Assembly (NCBI GenBank): GCA_964016985.1
Contig: OZ024828.1
Coordinates: forward strand, 7,344,610 to 7,408,609
Direction of reading: 5' to 3'
DNA from: Anodontia alba
Lineage: Eukaryota; Mollusca; Bivalvia; Lucinida; Lucinidae
DNA length: 64,000 nucleotides
Shown: one piece after another, positions 21,335 to 32,399 of the stretch
Layout: each line of letters opens with the position of its first letter
Position numbering within the stretch: the first letter of the stretch is position 1
Position numbers and translations under genes: made by a program
The notes under the pieces: model-generated
Seen by the model: only the letters and a program-made list of their open reading frames with translations
What the model was told of the DNA's origin: nothing
Database searches by the model: none

Positions 21335-22860
21335 TTTATATTTCTATAAAGTTTCATGAAAATATCTTGAATGGTTTTCAAGCTATAGAGTGGATATGAA
21401 ATTACCATTGTCGAATTTAAAGTGGGATAAGTCCAAAAATGTATAGACAAGAGCTACTGTTCTTGTGTTCTGCATGTCATCTAATGATGCATTATATTTC
21501 CATTACGAAAACACACCTATTCAAATATATAGAAAATTTCACCTCCACAAACTGAAAATTTGCAGATAAAAAAAACTCTGATATTTTTCATATTTCTGCT
21601 CAAAACATAGAGTGTGGGTACTCGTAAGAACCACCTCGGCGAGGCGGTTCTAACGAGTACCCACAATCTATTTTTTGAGCAGAAATAAGAAAAATAATGT
21701 ATACCCCTGTAAACCCCAGTTTTACTATATAAAAGTGGGGTTTAAGACGGTCAAAATTATATAGGTATGTTTTCGTGATGTATGAGGTTTCATGAAAATA
21801 TCTTGAACCGTTTTCAAGTTATAGACTGGACACAAAATTACAATCGTCAAATTTCAAAGGAAGAATAACTCAAAAAATGTATAGACAAGAGTTATGGTTC
21901 TTATGTTCTGCACGTCATCTGATGATGCTTTATATTTCTATGAAGTTTCATGAAAATATCTTGAGCGATTTTCAAGTTATAGAGGGGACACAAAATTACC
22001 ATTGCCAAATTTCAAAGGAGAATAACTCCAAAAATGTACTGATAAGAGTTATGGTTCTTGTGCTCTGCACATTGTCTGAAGATGCTTAAAATTTCTATGA
22101 CGTTTTATTAAAATGTCTTAAACGATTTTCGAGTTATAGAGAGGACACAAAATTACCATTGTCAAATTTCAATGGGAAATAAGTCCAAAAATGACAAGAG
22201 TAACAGTTCTTGTGGTTTGCACGTCATCTAATAATTCTTTATATGTTTATGAAGTTTCATGAAAATATCTTGAATGGTTTTCAAGTTATAGAGGGGACAC
22301 AAAATTACCATTGCCAAATTTCAAAGAGGAATAACTCCAAAAATGTACTGATAAGAGTCACGGTCCTTGTGCTCTGCACATCGTCTGAAGATGCTTTAAA
22401 TTTTTATGAAGTTTCATTAAAATGTCTTAAACTATTTTCGAGTTATAGAGCGGACACAAAATTACCATTGTCAAATTTCAAAGGGGAACAACTCCAAAAC
22501 TATATAGTCAAGAGTTATGGTTCTTGTGTTCTGCATGTCATCTGATAATGCTTTATATTTCTATAACGTTTCATGAAAATGTCTTGGAAGGTTTTCAAGT
22601 TATGGAATGGACACAAATATACCAATGTCGAATTTCAAAGGGGAATAATTCCAAAATTGTTTGGACAAGAGTTACAGTTCTTGTGTTCTGCACATCGTCT
22701 GATGATGCTTTATATTTGTATGAAGTTTTGTGAAAATATCTTGAATGGTTTTCAAAGTTATAGAGCAGACACAATTGCGTGACTGGTGGACAGACAGAGG
22801 GACAGACAACCGAAGCAAAAACAATGTCTCCACCCATGTCAGGGGGAGACATAACAAAAG
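21335..22860. repeat. 157-bp degenerate tandem array with a GGGGGAGACATAA hairpin tail
   Basis: Landmark TTTTCAAGTTATAGA recurs near 21373, 21811, 21968, 22126, 22278, 22434, 22592 and 22749. Spacing is 152-158 bp once the 281-bp E1 insertion is removed. The array ends GACAGAGGGACAGACAACCG..GTCTCCACCCATGTCAGGGG.., a small hairpin. Short frames in it are repeat translations. Confidence 0.8.
21502..21782. mobile_element. E1 element inserted in the tandem array
   Basis: The ends CATTACGAAAACACACCTAT and ATAGGTATGTTTTCGTGATG surround a perfect Core-2 hairpin with centre CGCCTCGGCGAGGCG. Removing it restores the array unit (ATATTTC joined to TATGAGG). Confidence 0.8.
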
Positions 22861-22880
22861 AGAAGCTCTTGTGATTTTCA

Positions 22881-23064
22881 TTATATCAAAATTAGCTCTG
22901 CTAGCAATGTTTAAGGTAGATATGATAGATGATGTGGGGGCTTTTTTTTCTCCCAAAGTAACGCAAATTTCATTATATCAAAATTAGCTCTGCTAGCAAT
23001 GTTTAAGGTAGATATGATAGATGATGTGGGGGCTTTTTTTTCTCCCAAAGTAACGCAAATTTCA
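22881..23064. repeat. Near-exact 92-bp direct duplication
   Basis: TTATATCAAAATTAGCTCTG starts at 22881 and again at 22973, and the following 92 bp match base for base as far as I can read. This implies a recent local duplication. Confidence 0.85.
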
Positions 23065-23279
23065 CTTTCATTAGTAGTTTAAACAAATCAAATTAAATGT
23101 ACATCTGTTTATGAGACGGGTTGTACTGTTTGTGATACATTTAAGCCTTCTGTTTAGGTGTGAGATTTTTTCTTGATGAAAAACTTGAAAATATTTTATT
23201 AAAGTAAAATGAAATACAATAGCATGACAATTCATCCATATCATCCATGAAATTGAATAAAATTTCAAATCCATAAGTC

Positions 23280-23440
23280 TAGATAAGAGTGGGTATCAGA
23301 TAAATAGTTTTCTTATTTCTCGATGAAAACGTATGTTGTGGGTACTCATTAGAAGTGCCTCAGGGAGGTGCTTCTAATGAGTACCCACAACATATGTTTT
23401 CATTGAGAAATAAGAAAAATATAGATACTTTTAGGTTGAA
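23280..23440. mobile_element. E3 hairpin
   Basis: A long perfect hairpin. TTCTTATTTCTCGATGAAAA..GTGGGTACTCATTAGAAG pairs with its complement ending TTTTCATTGAGAAATAAGAA. Confidence 0.75.
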
Positions 23441-23717
23441 AAAAGCGCATTATCAAGAGCTATGATAATCAGCCTACCAATGACACAAAGAGGAAGAGTA
23501 AACGAAGTGCGATGGACAGCACAAACATTACAAACCAATGAAAACAAAGCAACCAGCTTCCTCTTCCCCAGTGAGGTGATCACAATGGCAGGCAACCCTT
23601 TCTTCCAGGAAAAAATAATAAAATTTGTCTTATCACATAGTAGTCCAAATTCACAACATTCAACATGAAATATCTCGCGATGTAGATGACCTACTTACAT
23701 AAAAATGTGATAAATCA

Positions 23718-23812
23718 GTTATACCATGGTTCTGTGCATGTACGTGTGATAATGCACTCGCTCATGCTCATGCATTATCGCATCGTACATGCGCACGAAC
23801 CATGGTATAACT
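23718..23812. mobile_element. Short foldback AGTTATACCATGGTTC
   Basis: AGTTATACCATGGTTCTGTG..ATAATGCA pairs with TGCATTATCG..CGAACCATGGTATAACT over ~95 bp. It is CpG-containing at the centre. Confidence 0.65.
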
Positions 23813-23819
23813 AAGACAA

Positions 23820-24210
23820 TATTATTTGCCCTGCATATTTTGGAAAAAAAAGTTGGGGATCAAGTCATACTACCTGCATGAAATACTCCGTTAAAAACAT
23901 GATGAAGAATAACAATACAAACAAAATGATAAAAGAATAATAAATTACCAATAAATTTTCTTTAGAGCTGTAAATTCACATGTATAAGATGCTCAAATTT
24001 TATTAACACCTCTGACTCCAAATACATGTATCAGTAATTATTAAGCTATCACAGAATCAGATCCAAAACACATAAAGAAATACTAGTTAGAAAATTACCA
24101 TCTAGTTGAATTTTCTAGTTAGAAAATTACCATCTTTGATTTTCTCAAATATCATTATTAATAAAGTCATGCTTAGTTAAGTAGTAAACATAACAACATA
24201 AAAACAAGAA
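23820..24210. other. AT-rich, small direct repeat only
   Basis: CTAGTTAGAAAATTACCATCT occurs at about 24083 and again at about 24116. Nothing else was recognised. Confidence 0.5.
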
Positions 24211-24422
24211 TCAACCCTTGCCATGCTGAATAAATTAAGAGGCAATGCCCACTTCTAATTTTCAGCCAATCAGATCACTTGATCCAAGTTGTTGATACAA
24301 ATTCACATACTTAATAACAAACAGTGCAGATCTAGATCACTTGGCTTCTTGAAGCCAACTGATCTGGGTCTACACTGTTTGCAATGTCTGGATATATGCA
24401 GGTTCAGCAGGCCTAGGGTTAA
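24211..24422 (+). mobile_element. Family B element
   Basis: TCAACCCTTGCCATGCTGAA at the left (TTAA mutated to TCAA) to TTCAGCAGGCCTAGGGTTAA. Core-1 is shortened. Confidence 0.8.
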
Positions 24423-24424
24423 GC

Positions 24425-25335
24425 CAAAGGCAGAGTTGCACATGCTGGCACCTGTTGGTATTAAATATAAACACTAAAATTCATGAAAAGAATGACAGAG
24501 TCAATAGTCTTTATAGACCATGAAATGTAGGTCATGGTCACAAAATGATACCAGTGTTTGAGTCCCTGTTAGAGAGTAAGTGAATGCCAAGTTTGATGAC
24601 TGTAAATCAAACAGTTTACCAGAAATAGAGCTACACTAGAGTTATCACAAAAATGACAAAGTCAGATCGTGAAATATAGTTCAAGGTCATGAAGGAATAA
24701 TGCAGTGTTTGATTGCTTGTAAAGTAGGAAGTGTATCCAGGTTTAATGATTGTAGGTCACACAATTAATAAGAAATGGAGATGACATACCTCGTAGCTGG
24801 TATGGTGGCGGCAACGTCTAAACGGCCAAGCTGTCGGCGGGGGAAAACACCAACAAATCAGCCATGGGCTTGCAGGTTGGTGTAAGAGGCACGAATCAAT
24901 TAACGTTAACTAACCGTGTCTCCGAAAGATCCATGGCTGGATGACCCTAAGAAGAGCCATGGGGGTCGAAGAAGGAAAAAGAGTATGCTTGATGCTGGGG
25001 ATACAAGGAAGAGGAGGCAGTGCCCATACCGAATAAAAAGTTGGTGGTTCTTTTTGGTTTCCTTTTACTTCCATCCCTGTGTGGTGGCGCGGCTGTGCAA
25101 GTGTGAGATTACATTGTGCATTGGTAATACACACGTATTGAAGCTCTTTTCTTTTGACCAAATTTTCAATTCTGAAACTTACAGACCTTGACCTTTATGC
25201 ATATGGTTCGATCCGGCAAGGTTGTTTATGCATGAATTATGCGTGGACACTGTTTCAAGCCAAGGTCAAGGGTAAACTAATCCAGATTTTTCTGGCGCTG
25301 CCTCTATGTGACTTAGTTGCCTGGTAGCATTAAAA
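24425..25335. repeat. Decayed dispersed repeats around a GC-richer patch
   Basis: Blocks such as GACAAAGTCAGATCGTGAAATATAG..CAAGGTCATG recur at 25.85-25.95 and 27.48-27.6 kb. The GC-richer 24785-25125 patch (GTAGCTGGTATGGTGGCGGC) has a 91-codon plus-strand frame but no family likeness. It may be an old retroelement piece. Confidence 0.4.
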
Positions 25336-25340
25336 ATCTG

Positions 25341-25364
25341 AATAGATAGATAGATAGATAGATC

Positions 25365-25438
<74 letters not shown>

Positions 25439-25519
25439 CAGATACATACATACATAGATACATACATACATACATACATACATACATACATACATACATA
25501 CATACATACAAAAATACAT

Positions 25520-25614
<95 letters not shown>

Positions 25615-25833
25615 CATACATACATACATACATACATACATACATGTACATACATACATACATACATACATACATACATACATACATACATGTACATACA
25701 TACATACATACATACATACATACATACATACATACATACATACGACATACATACATACATACATACATACATACATACATACATACATACATACATACAT
25801 ACATACATACATACATACATACATACATACATA
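25341..25833. repeat. Compound tetranucleotide microsatellite (~490 bp)
   Basis: Successive blocks of GATA, CATA, GACA, GATA and CATA units on the plus strand, with two TGTA interruptions and one CGA slip. The long Tyr/Val/Cys/Met and Ser/Ile/Tyr/Leu frames here are translations of the microsatellite, not genes. Confidence 0.95.
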
Positions 25834-26112
25834 GACTTCAGGTTAGGGAAAAAGTGCATGCCAGGTCATAGGATTAGTTAATCAGAGAGCTAAATACTAG
25901 GACGGACATAAGACATGGCAAAGTTGTTAGACTATGAAATATAGAAGCAAAAGTATAAAATGGTCATGGTTTACCTTTCATTGTAAAAATACCTCTTACA
26001 GTCTGACTTAAACTGACCTGTTGCTCTGACCATATGTTTATAATGCTTAATGCGTAAACAGGCATTACGGTACTGTAAAGATAAGTTACTTGCAGTTTCA
26101 CATGGCATGCAG

Positions 26113-26354
26113 GGCCCAGTTGTTCAAAGCTAACGATGTCGTTAGTTAACGATTCGTTAAAATTTAAATCAAGTGATACACAAATATGCTGAAATTTTTT
26201 GCTGAAAAATGTGAGTAGCTTTTGCAGAGCAAAAGCTACTCACATTTTTTTCAGCAAAAAATATCAGAATATTGTATATTGAATCTGCTAAAACAGTTAA
26301 CGAAATGACCCTTAACGAGCTCGTTAAGCTAACGACGCTTTGAACAACCAGGCC
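26113..26354. mobile_element. Family A element with CAG target duplication
   Basis: GGCCCAGTTGTTCAAAGC at the left. CAG occurs at 26110-26112 and 26355-26357. The central hairpin is near perfect. Confidence 0.85.
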
Positions 26355-26407
26355 CAGGATTTTCTTACTTCCATGCCTAAATTGTACAGAAGATCTCTTA
26401 ATGATTA

Positions 26408-26565
26408 TTAACCCTTGTCCTTCTGAACCTGGATATACCCTGCCTTTGCAAACAGTGTAGATCCAGATCAGTTGGCTTCTGAAGCAATCTGGATCAAGCA
26501 ATCTGACTGGCTGAAAATTAGAAGTGAGTGTGGCAACTTAATTTATTCAGCATGACAAGAGTTAA
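26408..26565 (-). mobile_element. Family B element, internally deleted, reverse
   Basis: TTAACCCTTGTCCTTCTGAACC to TTCAGCATGACAAGAGTTAA, TTAA on both sides. One hairpin arm is missing. Confidence 0.8.
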
Positions 26566-26988
26566 CAGTAATGGTCCGAGCCACAAATCATTTGGTTGAT
26601 CTATATACATGTATATGTAAATATTAATTTGTCAAGTGACCTGTGACTTCTAGTTTCAGTTTTCTATTGACATAAAATAGCTGGAAACCAGAAGCCTGAG
26701 GTCACCTGACAAGGTTATATTTTTTCTTATATTATGTACGGGCATGACTGGATACATAAACTGATTTCATAAACAAAGGGCCAGAACAGCCTAATATATT
26801 TCATGCAATGTAACACTGTTACAAAAACCTATGAAATCTCAGGTAAGTTTTCATGTTGTTTAATTCCTCATCTCAGGCTATTCCCCTGGTTAATTAGGTG
26901 TTCTGTTTAATTATTTATAACTATTTCATCTTCAGACAAGGCCAATAAGCCAATCTAATCTGTTCTGTAAGGCAAGATCAGAGGACTT
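26566..26988. other. Foldback-like patch, otherwise unassigned
   Basis: TTTGTCAAGTGACCTGTGAC..CTAGTTTCAG and its rough complement CTGGAAACCAGAAG..GTCACCTGACAAG at 26628-26715 form an imperfect inverted repeat. The rest is unassigned. Confidence 0.45.
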
Positions 26989-26991
26989 GTT

Positions 26992-27185
26992 AAGGAGGAC
27001 TATTTGAAGATAATTCTTGGATAGATTTCTTATATCTCTATAAAAACATATGTTGTGGGCACTCATTAGAAGCATCTCACTGAGGCACTTCTAATGAGTA
27101 CCCACAACATATGTTTTTATGGATAAATTAAGAAAATTATTCCAGACTTATCATCAGATACTGGTCCTTAACAAATCCTCTGTAT
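26992..27185. mobile_element. E2 element
   Basis: TTAAGGAGGACTATTTGAAGATAATTCT to TTATCATCAGATACTGGTCC; Core-2 hairpin with GTGGGCACTCATTAGAAGCA. Confidence 0.7.
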
Positions 27186-27680
27186 GGCTTCCAACAAGTA
27201 TCAATACCTCATTCAGCACTCCAGCAATTTTTGTATGAAGGGGATTCAATACAAGTCATAGATTTCCCATTAATGTTTGTTTTTGTTTTGTTTCTGTTCT
27301 TTTTTTTTTCAAACAAGGAGACAATATTAGTGACTTCCTGTTTGCTTTTCTGCAAACTGATCCTCTTTGAAAAGGGCTCCAGTCTAGAAAGGCAGTCTAA
27401 AATAGAAGCATTTGCTATCAATGGGAGCAAACAGGTTTTTATAGGATTGAACAGTTTCATCAATTTTTAAATTCAACAGTGGTAAAGTCATTAGGCTATG
27501 AAAATACATGTAGGTCAAGGTCACAAAACTAATACTGCACAGTTTCTGGCCATATGTTAGGGAGAAAAGGTCTTTATGTTAATCAAAACTAAGTTTAAAC
27601 ACAAGAGTTGACCTACAAAACTGGAAATCATTAGACTGTTACAAACAGTTCAAAATTATACCACATTGTTAGAATCCACA

Positions 27681-27874
27681 TTAACTCTTGTCCTACTGAA
27701 CAGATTAAGATGCCACACCTAATTTTCAGCCAATCAGATTACTATTTTGCTATAAATTCACACACTGAAGGACAAACAGTGCAGATCCAGATCAGTTGGC
27801 TTCTTCAGAACTGATCTTGATCTGCACTGTTTGCAAAGGTAGGGTCTATCTGGGTTCAGCAGGACAAGGGTTAA
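27681..27874 (+). mobile_element. Family B element
   Basis: TTAACTCTTGTCCTACTGAA to TTCAGCAGGACAAGGGTTAA. Confidence 0.85.
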
Positions 27875-28144
27875 AGAGAAAGTTTTTGTCAGATTAGATG
27901 ATTGTACATGTAGGTGTAACAGGTAATTGGCAATGGACTTAAATACTAGGGCTGATGTACTGTTGATGTGTTGGCTAATAAAATGCATGGACAAATGGAC
28001 AGATGGAAAATCAGACCCCTATAATTCATCTACTTATTAAATATCAATAGTTTGTATTTTAAAAAAGTATGTATCTAGAAACCATGCATCAGGCACAGAA
28101 AGCGTCAGAATATTGTAAACACCAACTATTATGAGCATTACAGT

Positions 28145-28310
28145 GTGTACCAAAATATTTGGACTGACAGGCCTGAACAAACAGTGTAGACCCAGATCAG
28201 ATGCTACAGAATATGATGTCTGATTAGGATCTACACTGCTCACTTACACATGAACAGGTAGCAAAATGGTGTTTTAAATTTTAGTGCATTAACCAGTTGA
28301 GGTGTCCAAA
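28145..28310. repeat. Family C fragment
   Basis: AAAATATTTGGACTGACAGG..AACAGTGTAGACCCAGATC with a degenerate hairpin and a short C right arm. Confidence 0.5.
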
Positions 28311-28765
28311 AATTGTGTGAAAATGGTAATGCTCTTTTGCCAATATTCTGCAACTAATGATTGTAAAGCTAAATAATGGAGCTCAGTACAAATTAAATAC
28401 TAAAAGTTGGATGTATATCTTGATTTTTGAATCATGCTAGTATTTTAAACTAACACAGTTATCTGAACTTCAAAGAAATTCGGATATGGGCATACCTTTC
28501 TTCAGGAAGGTATGATATCACTTATTCTGTAAACATAAGCTTATTTACAGATGAATTAAAAACCCCATGGTCTGCTATTTGCATAATTTTCTTCATTCTT
28601 CCATTTCAAAAGAATACTTTCTACTTTAAATGTCCCATTCCACTCTATGGTCACTGTTGAATTTAAAAATCAATGGAACAACTTAATCCCATCAAAACCT
28701 ATCTGCTTCAATGAATTCTGCTTTCCAATGCTTTGCATAATAAATATATTACAGAATATTAGCAG
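28310..28765. other. AT-rich, nothing recognised
   Basis: A small palindrome ATACCTTTCTTCAGGAAGGTAT lies at 28493-28514. No exon is supported. Confidence 0.5.
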
Positions 28766-28769
28766 AAAC

Positions 28770-28930
28770 TTATTTTTATGCATTTTTTTTCTAATTCTTC
28801 TGAGAAATCAGGGCTTGTTGTTTCATGTGAACTGTTTCCAAAAAACCTGCATGAAACCTCAGGTTCTATTTCCTTGGAAAAACTGAGAAAAAGAGCACTT
28901 ATTTTAGTTGTCTGCTTCATTCAGCACCAA
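28770..28930. repeat. Family G remnant
   Basis: TGTTTCATGTGAACTGTTTC / AACCTGCATGAAACCTCAGG core and TTTAGTTGTCTGCTTCATTC arm. Confidence 0.5.
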
Positions 28931-29035
28931 CTAAACATGTAATGCATCTTGATCAACCTTGGGAAAAAAGTTAAGGACATCTGCTAACAAGATAGGTCCA
29001 GATTAGCATGTATACCCATACATATATACAGGTAT

Positions 29036-29285
29036 TAACATCACAACATCTTTAAAACACTATTGCTATGATCCAAAGCAAAAACCCTTTTCATTAAACA
29101 ATCATGTCATGTGGAAACAAAACTGTGTAAATAATACAGGCCATTCTATGCAAAAACATGTCTTCAAGCATATGCAGACAGCAAAGGTTCAGATCAGCCT
29201 GCACAGTCTGATCAGGGCTTTCATTGTCCACTAACACTAACAGAATCATTGGATACTACAGAATGTATGACTGGAGAGCAAAGGC
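29036..29285. repeat. H fragment and C4 element
   Basis: CTATGATCCAAAGCAAAAACC is an H piece. GCATATGCAGACAGCAAAGG..GATCAGCCTGCACAGTCTGATC is a Core-1-like hairpin with C4 arms, also at 44.4 kb. Confidence 0.5.
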
Positions 29286-29288
29286 CTA

Positions 29289-29530
29289 GGCTCAGTTGTT
29301 CAAAGCTAAAGATGTCATTAGTTAACGATTCGTTAAAATTTACATCGATTGATACTCAAATATGCTGAAATTTTTTGCTGAAAAAATGTGAGTAGCTTTT
29401 GCAATGCAAAAGCTACTCACATTTTTTCAGCAAAAAATATCAGAATATTGTATATTGAATCCACTAAAACAGTTAATGAAATTACCCTTAACGAGTTTGT
29501 TAAGCTAACAACACTTTGAACAACTGGGCC
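29289..29530. mobile_element. Family A element
   Basis: GGCTCAGTTGTTCAAAGC to CTTTGAACAACTGGGCC. The central hairpin is intact. Flanks are CTA/CTG. Confidence 0.85.
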
Positions 29531-29636
29531 CTGGATGATATGCAAAGGATGATCTGAATCTGCACATTTCATGTATGTTCAATGGCACTATTTTGCTTGA
29601 CACAGCTCATACAGAACAAGGTATTCGTGGATACTG

Positions 29637-29878
29637 GGCCCAGTTGTTCATAGCTAACAATGTTGTTAGTTAATGATTCTTTAAAATTTACATCGAGTGA
29701 TACGCAAATATGCTGAATTTTTTTGCTGAAAAAATGTGAGTAGCTTTTGCAGTGCAAAAGCTACTCACATTTTTTCAGCAAAAAATATCAGAATATTGTA
29801 TATTGAATCAGCTAAAACAGTTAACGAAATGACCCTTAACGAGCTTGTTAAGCTAACGACGCTTTGAACAACTGGGCC
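29637..29878. mobile_element. Family A element with CTG target duplication
   Basis: GGCCCAGTTGTTCATAGC to CTTTGAACAACTGGGCC, CTG on both sides (29634-29636 and 29879-29881). It lies only about 100 bp from the previous A copy in the same orientation. Confidence 0.88.
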
Positions 29879-29881
29879 CTG

Positions 29882-30345
29882 GTGATTTGCCTTTTCCAGA
29901 ATAAGGTCTTAATGGGGATACTGTTATCAGACTTAATCTCACACTAAACTTTGACTAAACTGAAAAGCTGTAATTTTTGGAGCTACAAATAAAACTTCTA
30001 ACACAATGATCAGCTTTCTGCATCCCCACCCCCTTCCCCCCCAAAAGGTGGGATAAAAATGAACATAAATCTGTTTGCATACAGTATTTTTGATCTATCT
30101 TTAAACCATGTTATATTCTGAAACCTTGCTTTAATGAATTGTGTTTAAGTTGGACATGTTCATACCTTACTATATAGTTATCATAAAATTTGAATATTTG
30201 ATGTGTCTGAAAAATTCTGGCTGAAAAGCAATCATTGCTGACTCAAACTGCTCTTTTAGCAGTCTGAGCTGGGTTTACACCATTTTCTTAGATGTATGTC
30301 AGAATAGCTATAGTGAATAATGTACATGGTTGTTTAACTCAAATA
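29882..30345. other. No recognised feature
   Basis: AT-rich, with a C-rich run at 30025-30042. A weak Core-1-like trace (GCTCTTTTAGCAGTCTGAGCTGGGT) lies near 30250. Confidence 0.45.
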
Positions 30346-30615
30346 TTTAAGTTTGGATACTCCCAAAAGGGTAATTGGCAAACAGTGCAGACTCAGATCA
30401 GAGACGCCATGGAATGTGGCTTCTGATCAGGGTCTACAGTTTGCATTAAATGCAGGAATTTCTATTAAACATAGTAATAATAGCAAATATATTTACCTTA
30501 AAACCCACATAAGACAAGTTTCAATAATTAAGTCAGGTATAAGTTTAATTAAAATTCTGCATCATACATGATGATAAGCCCAAAATATTCAGACAGACAA
30601 GCCTGAGCAAATGAG
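30346..30615. repeat. D fragment and C fragment
   Basis: TGGATACTCCCAAAAGGGTA..AACAGTGCAGACTCAGATC (D with Core-1). AAATATTCAGACAGACAAGCC (C end) lies near 30585. Confidence 0.5.
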
Positions 30616-30782
30616 GGCTTGCACTTTTGTTCACCCAACTCTTTATACTACTTTATACCTTCTACTACTGACATTGCCTCAAACTTTGGTACTCATTGGA
30701 AGAATCTCAGAAAGACAATTCCGAAAAGAGTTCACAAGGAATGTTACAGTTTAAAGTAACAAAATTCATCTTCAGATTCTGT

Positions 30783-31058
30783 TTCATGAAAACATGCCTA
30801 CATGTATATAGTTTTGACCTCCTTAAACCCCACTTTTACACAGTAAAACTGGGGTTTAATAGGGTATGCATTAATTTTCTAATTTCTGCTCAAAAACATA
30901 GATTGTGGGTACTTGTTAGAACTGCCTCGCTGAGGCAGTTCTAACAAGTACCCACAATCTATGTTTTGAGCAGAAATATGAAAATATCAGAATTTTTATA
31001 TGAAAATTTTCATTTCTGGGTGGTAAAATTTTCAGTTCATATTTGGATAGGCTTGTTC
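30783..31058. mobile_element. E1 element
   Basis: TTCATGAAAACATGCCTACA at the left, GGGTACTTGTTAGAACTGCC hairpin, and GGATAGGCTTGTTCTC right end (degraded). Confidence 0.7.
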
Positions 31059-31740
31059 TCTAAATGTCTTCAGAAAATCTGAATACTCCCATTACCTGGA
31101 GCTATGGCAATATAGACAATATGCTACATCAACTGACTGGCAGTTTTCTATACAGTAGGCTGACAGATAGCAGAACTATATGTGTGGACAGTTAGAAACA
31201 ATTTTGTTACACACATGTGCTTTTTTGTTTTTATATTGGCCCATCTGACGGGACGGCTAAGATAGTGCTATTATTTTTAGTTGTCAGTGTGAAGCGTGTT
31301 GGTGTTTGACAGAGAATAATATTGTATCACAATGTGCTGATCAGCTTTTTGAAAGCTAAGGCAGGCTGGTATGTTCACAGGGTCTTTGAACAAAGAAAAA
31401 ACAGTTGAAACCAAGATCAGCATATCTGGCTCAGTATCTTAATTTCTGCACTCTGATCAGGGTTGTTTGCTTATAATTCAGTAGCTAAGGCTACTGATAG
31501 CTACTGTAGAATGTAGCTGTTTCTACTGTATATTTTCATCTAAGCTTTTGGGCAGACAGGCCAGGGTAAACAGTGTAGACCCAGATCAGACATGATCATG
31601 GTCTACACAGTAACACTCATTCATCCGTAAATTTTCAGATCTATAACAATCAATACCGAATTCCAGTGAACTTTTTTTCACAGAAAGGAAAGTGATATCT
31701 GTGTAAAGACATAAACTATATAAATACCCGACATTTGACC
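31059..31740. other. Mixed unassigned DNA with one C core
   Basis: GGGCAGACAGGCCAGGGTAAAC..CATGATCATGGTCTACAC near 31550-31610 is a truncated Core-1. Nothing else was recognised before the promoter-like patch. Confidence 0.45.
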
Positions 31741-32180
31741 CGTTATCCGTAACATATATTATATTTCCATTCTACTTTCACTTCGCACGTGCCAATTTCC
31801 AATGTTTACCTTCTACACAACTAAATGTCACTGAGAAACATTGCACAGTAGCCAATTTTTTATCAAACCTTTTGAACTATAACACATGAAAAATATCTTA
31901 CCAATGGGTCATATACAATAAATTTTATCACAGGTAAACAAATCCACAGACACTTTCACATATATTCGGTTTCTTATCACCAATTGCAAACTTGTTTATG
32001 CTTGCTGACTGGGTTCCGCCATGTTGGAAAGATATACAACCCTCGTTTTGATTACCTATCACTCAGGAAACAACGTCACGTGACAACGCGCACCTGTCAA
32101 ACTAATTAAAGAGACTGTATTGTCTTGGCAGTTACTTAACCGGTTCCTGTAATTTCCTTAACCGGTAATCGGCCGCTGAA
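31740..32180 (-). promoter_or_regulatory. Promoter-like patch with two E-boxes and a short upstream ORF
   Basis: Within repeat-rich AT DNA this patch is nearly free of repeats and has several CpGs. It holds CACGTG at 31786-31791 and the palindrome GTCACGTGAC at 32075-32084, which are typical bHLH or USF-type sites. On the minus strand, AACATGGCGG at about 32025-32016 gives an ATG in a strong context, but the frame ends after MAEPSQQA, so it would be an upstream ORF or a YY1-like CCATNTT element. I infer a promoter and untranslated first exon for the minus-strand gene whose start codon is at 2717. No clear donor could be fixed, and a plus-strand gene is not excluded. Confidence 0.35.
31996..32022 (-). 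other. Possible 8-codon upstream ORF
   Basis: ATG GCG GAA in a good initiation context, ending at TAA after eight codons, inside the promoter-like patch. If the patch is the first exon of the 2.5-kb-exon gene, this could dampen translation. It is shown by sequence only. Confidence 0.3.
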
Positions 32181-32338
32181 TAATTAACATATTCTACAGG
32201 CTTACATTGTATTTTGTGCCACTTTTTTTTATATCTTTATTTCTATTTAATTTGAGTCGATCACAGAAAAAAGGAAAACAAAAATCTTTGTTTTTTTTCT
32301 TTCTTTTTAGGCATCCCTTTAAAAAGCAAATGTTATTC

Positions 32339-32351
32339 ACGCACGCACGCG

Positions 32352-32385
<34 letters not shown>

Positions 32386-32390
32386 CACGC
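32339..32390. repeat. Dinucleotide microsatellite (GC then CA)
   Basis: ACGCACGCGCGCGC followed by (AC)n to 32382. It produces spurious Cys/Val and His/Thr frames. Confidence 0.9.
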
Positions 32391-32399
32391 GAGTGACAA

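Noticed and set aside
22210..22782. Several frames of 69-111 codons sharing similar peptides
   Set aside because: The similarity comes from the 157-bp tandem array, not from a duplicated gene.
24916..25191. 91-codon plus-strand frame with a basic N-terminus
   Set aside because: The second half reads through common repeat DNA. There is no recognised domain, so it is described only as a GC-richer patch.
25266..25859. Long minus-strand frames (164-197 codons) of repeating Met-Tyr-Val-Cys and Leu-Ser-Ile-Tyr
   Set aside because: They are translations of a tetranucleotide microsatellite, open in all three frames; this is not a protein.
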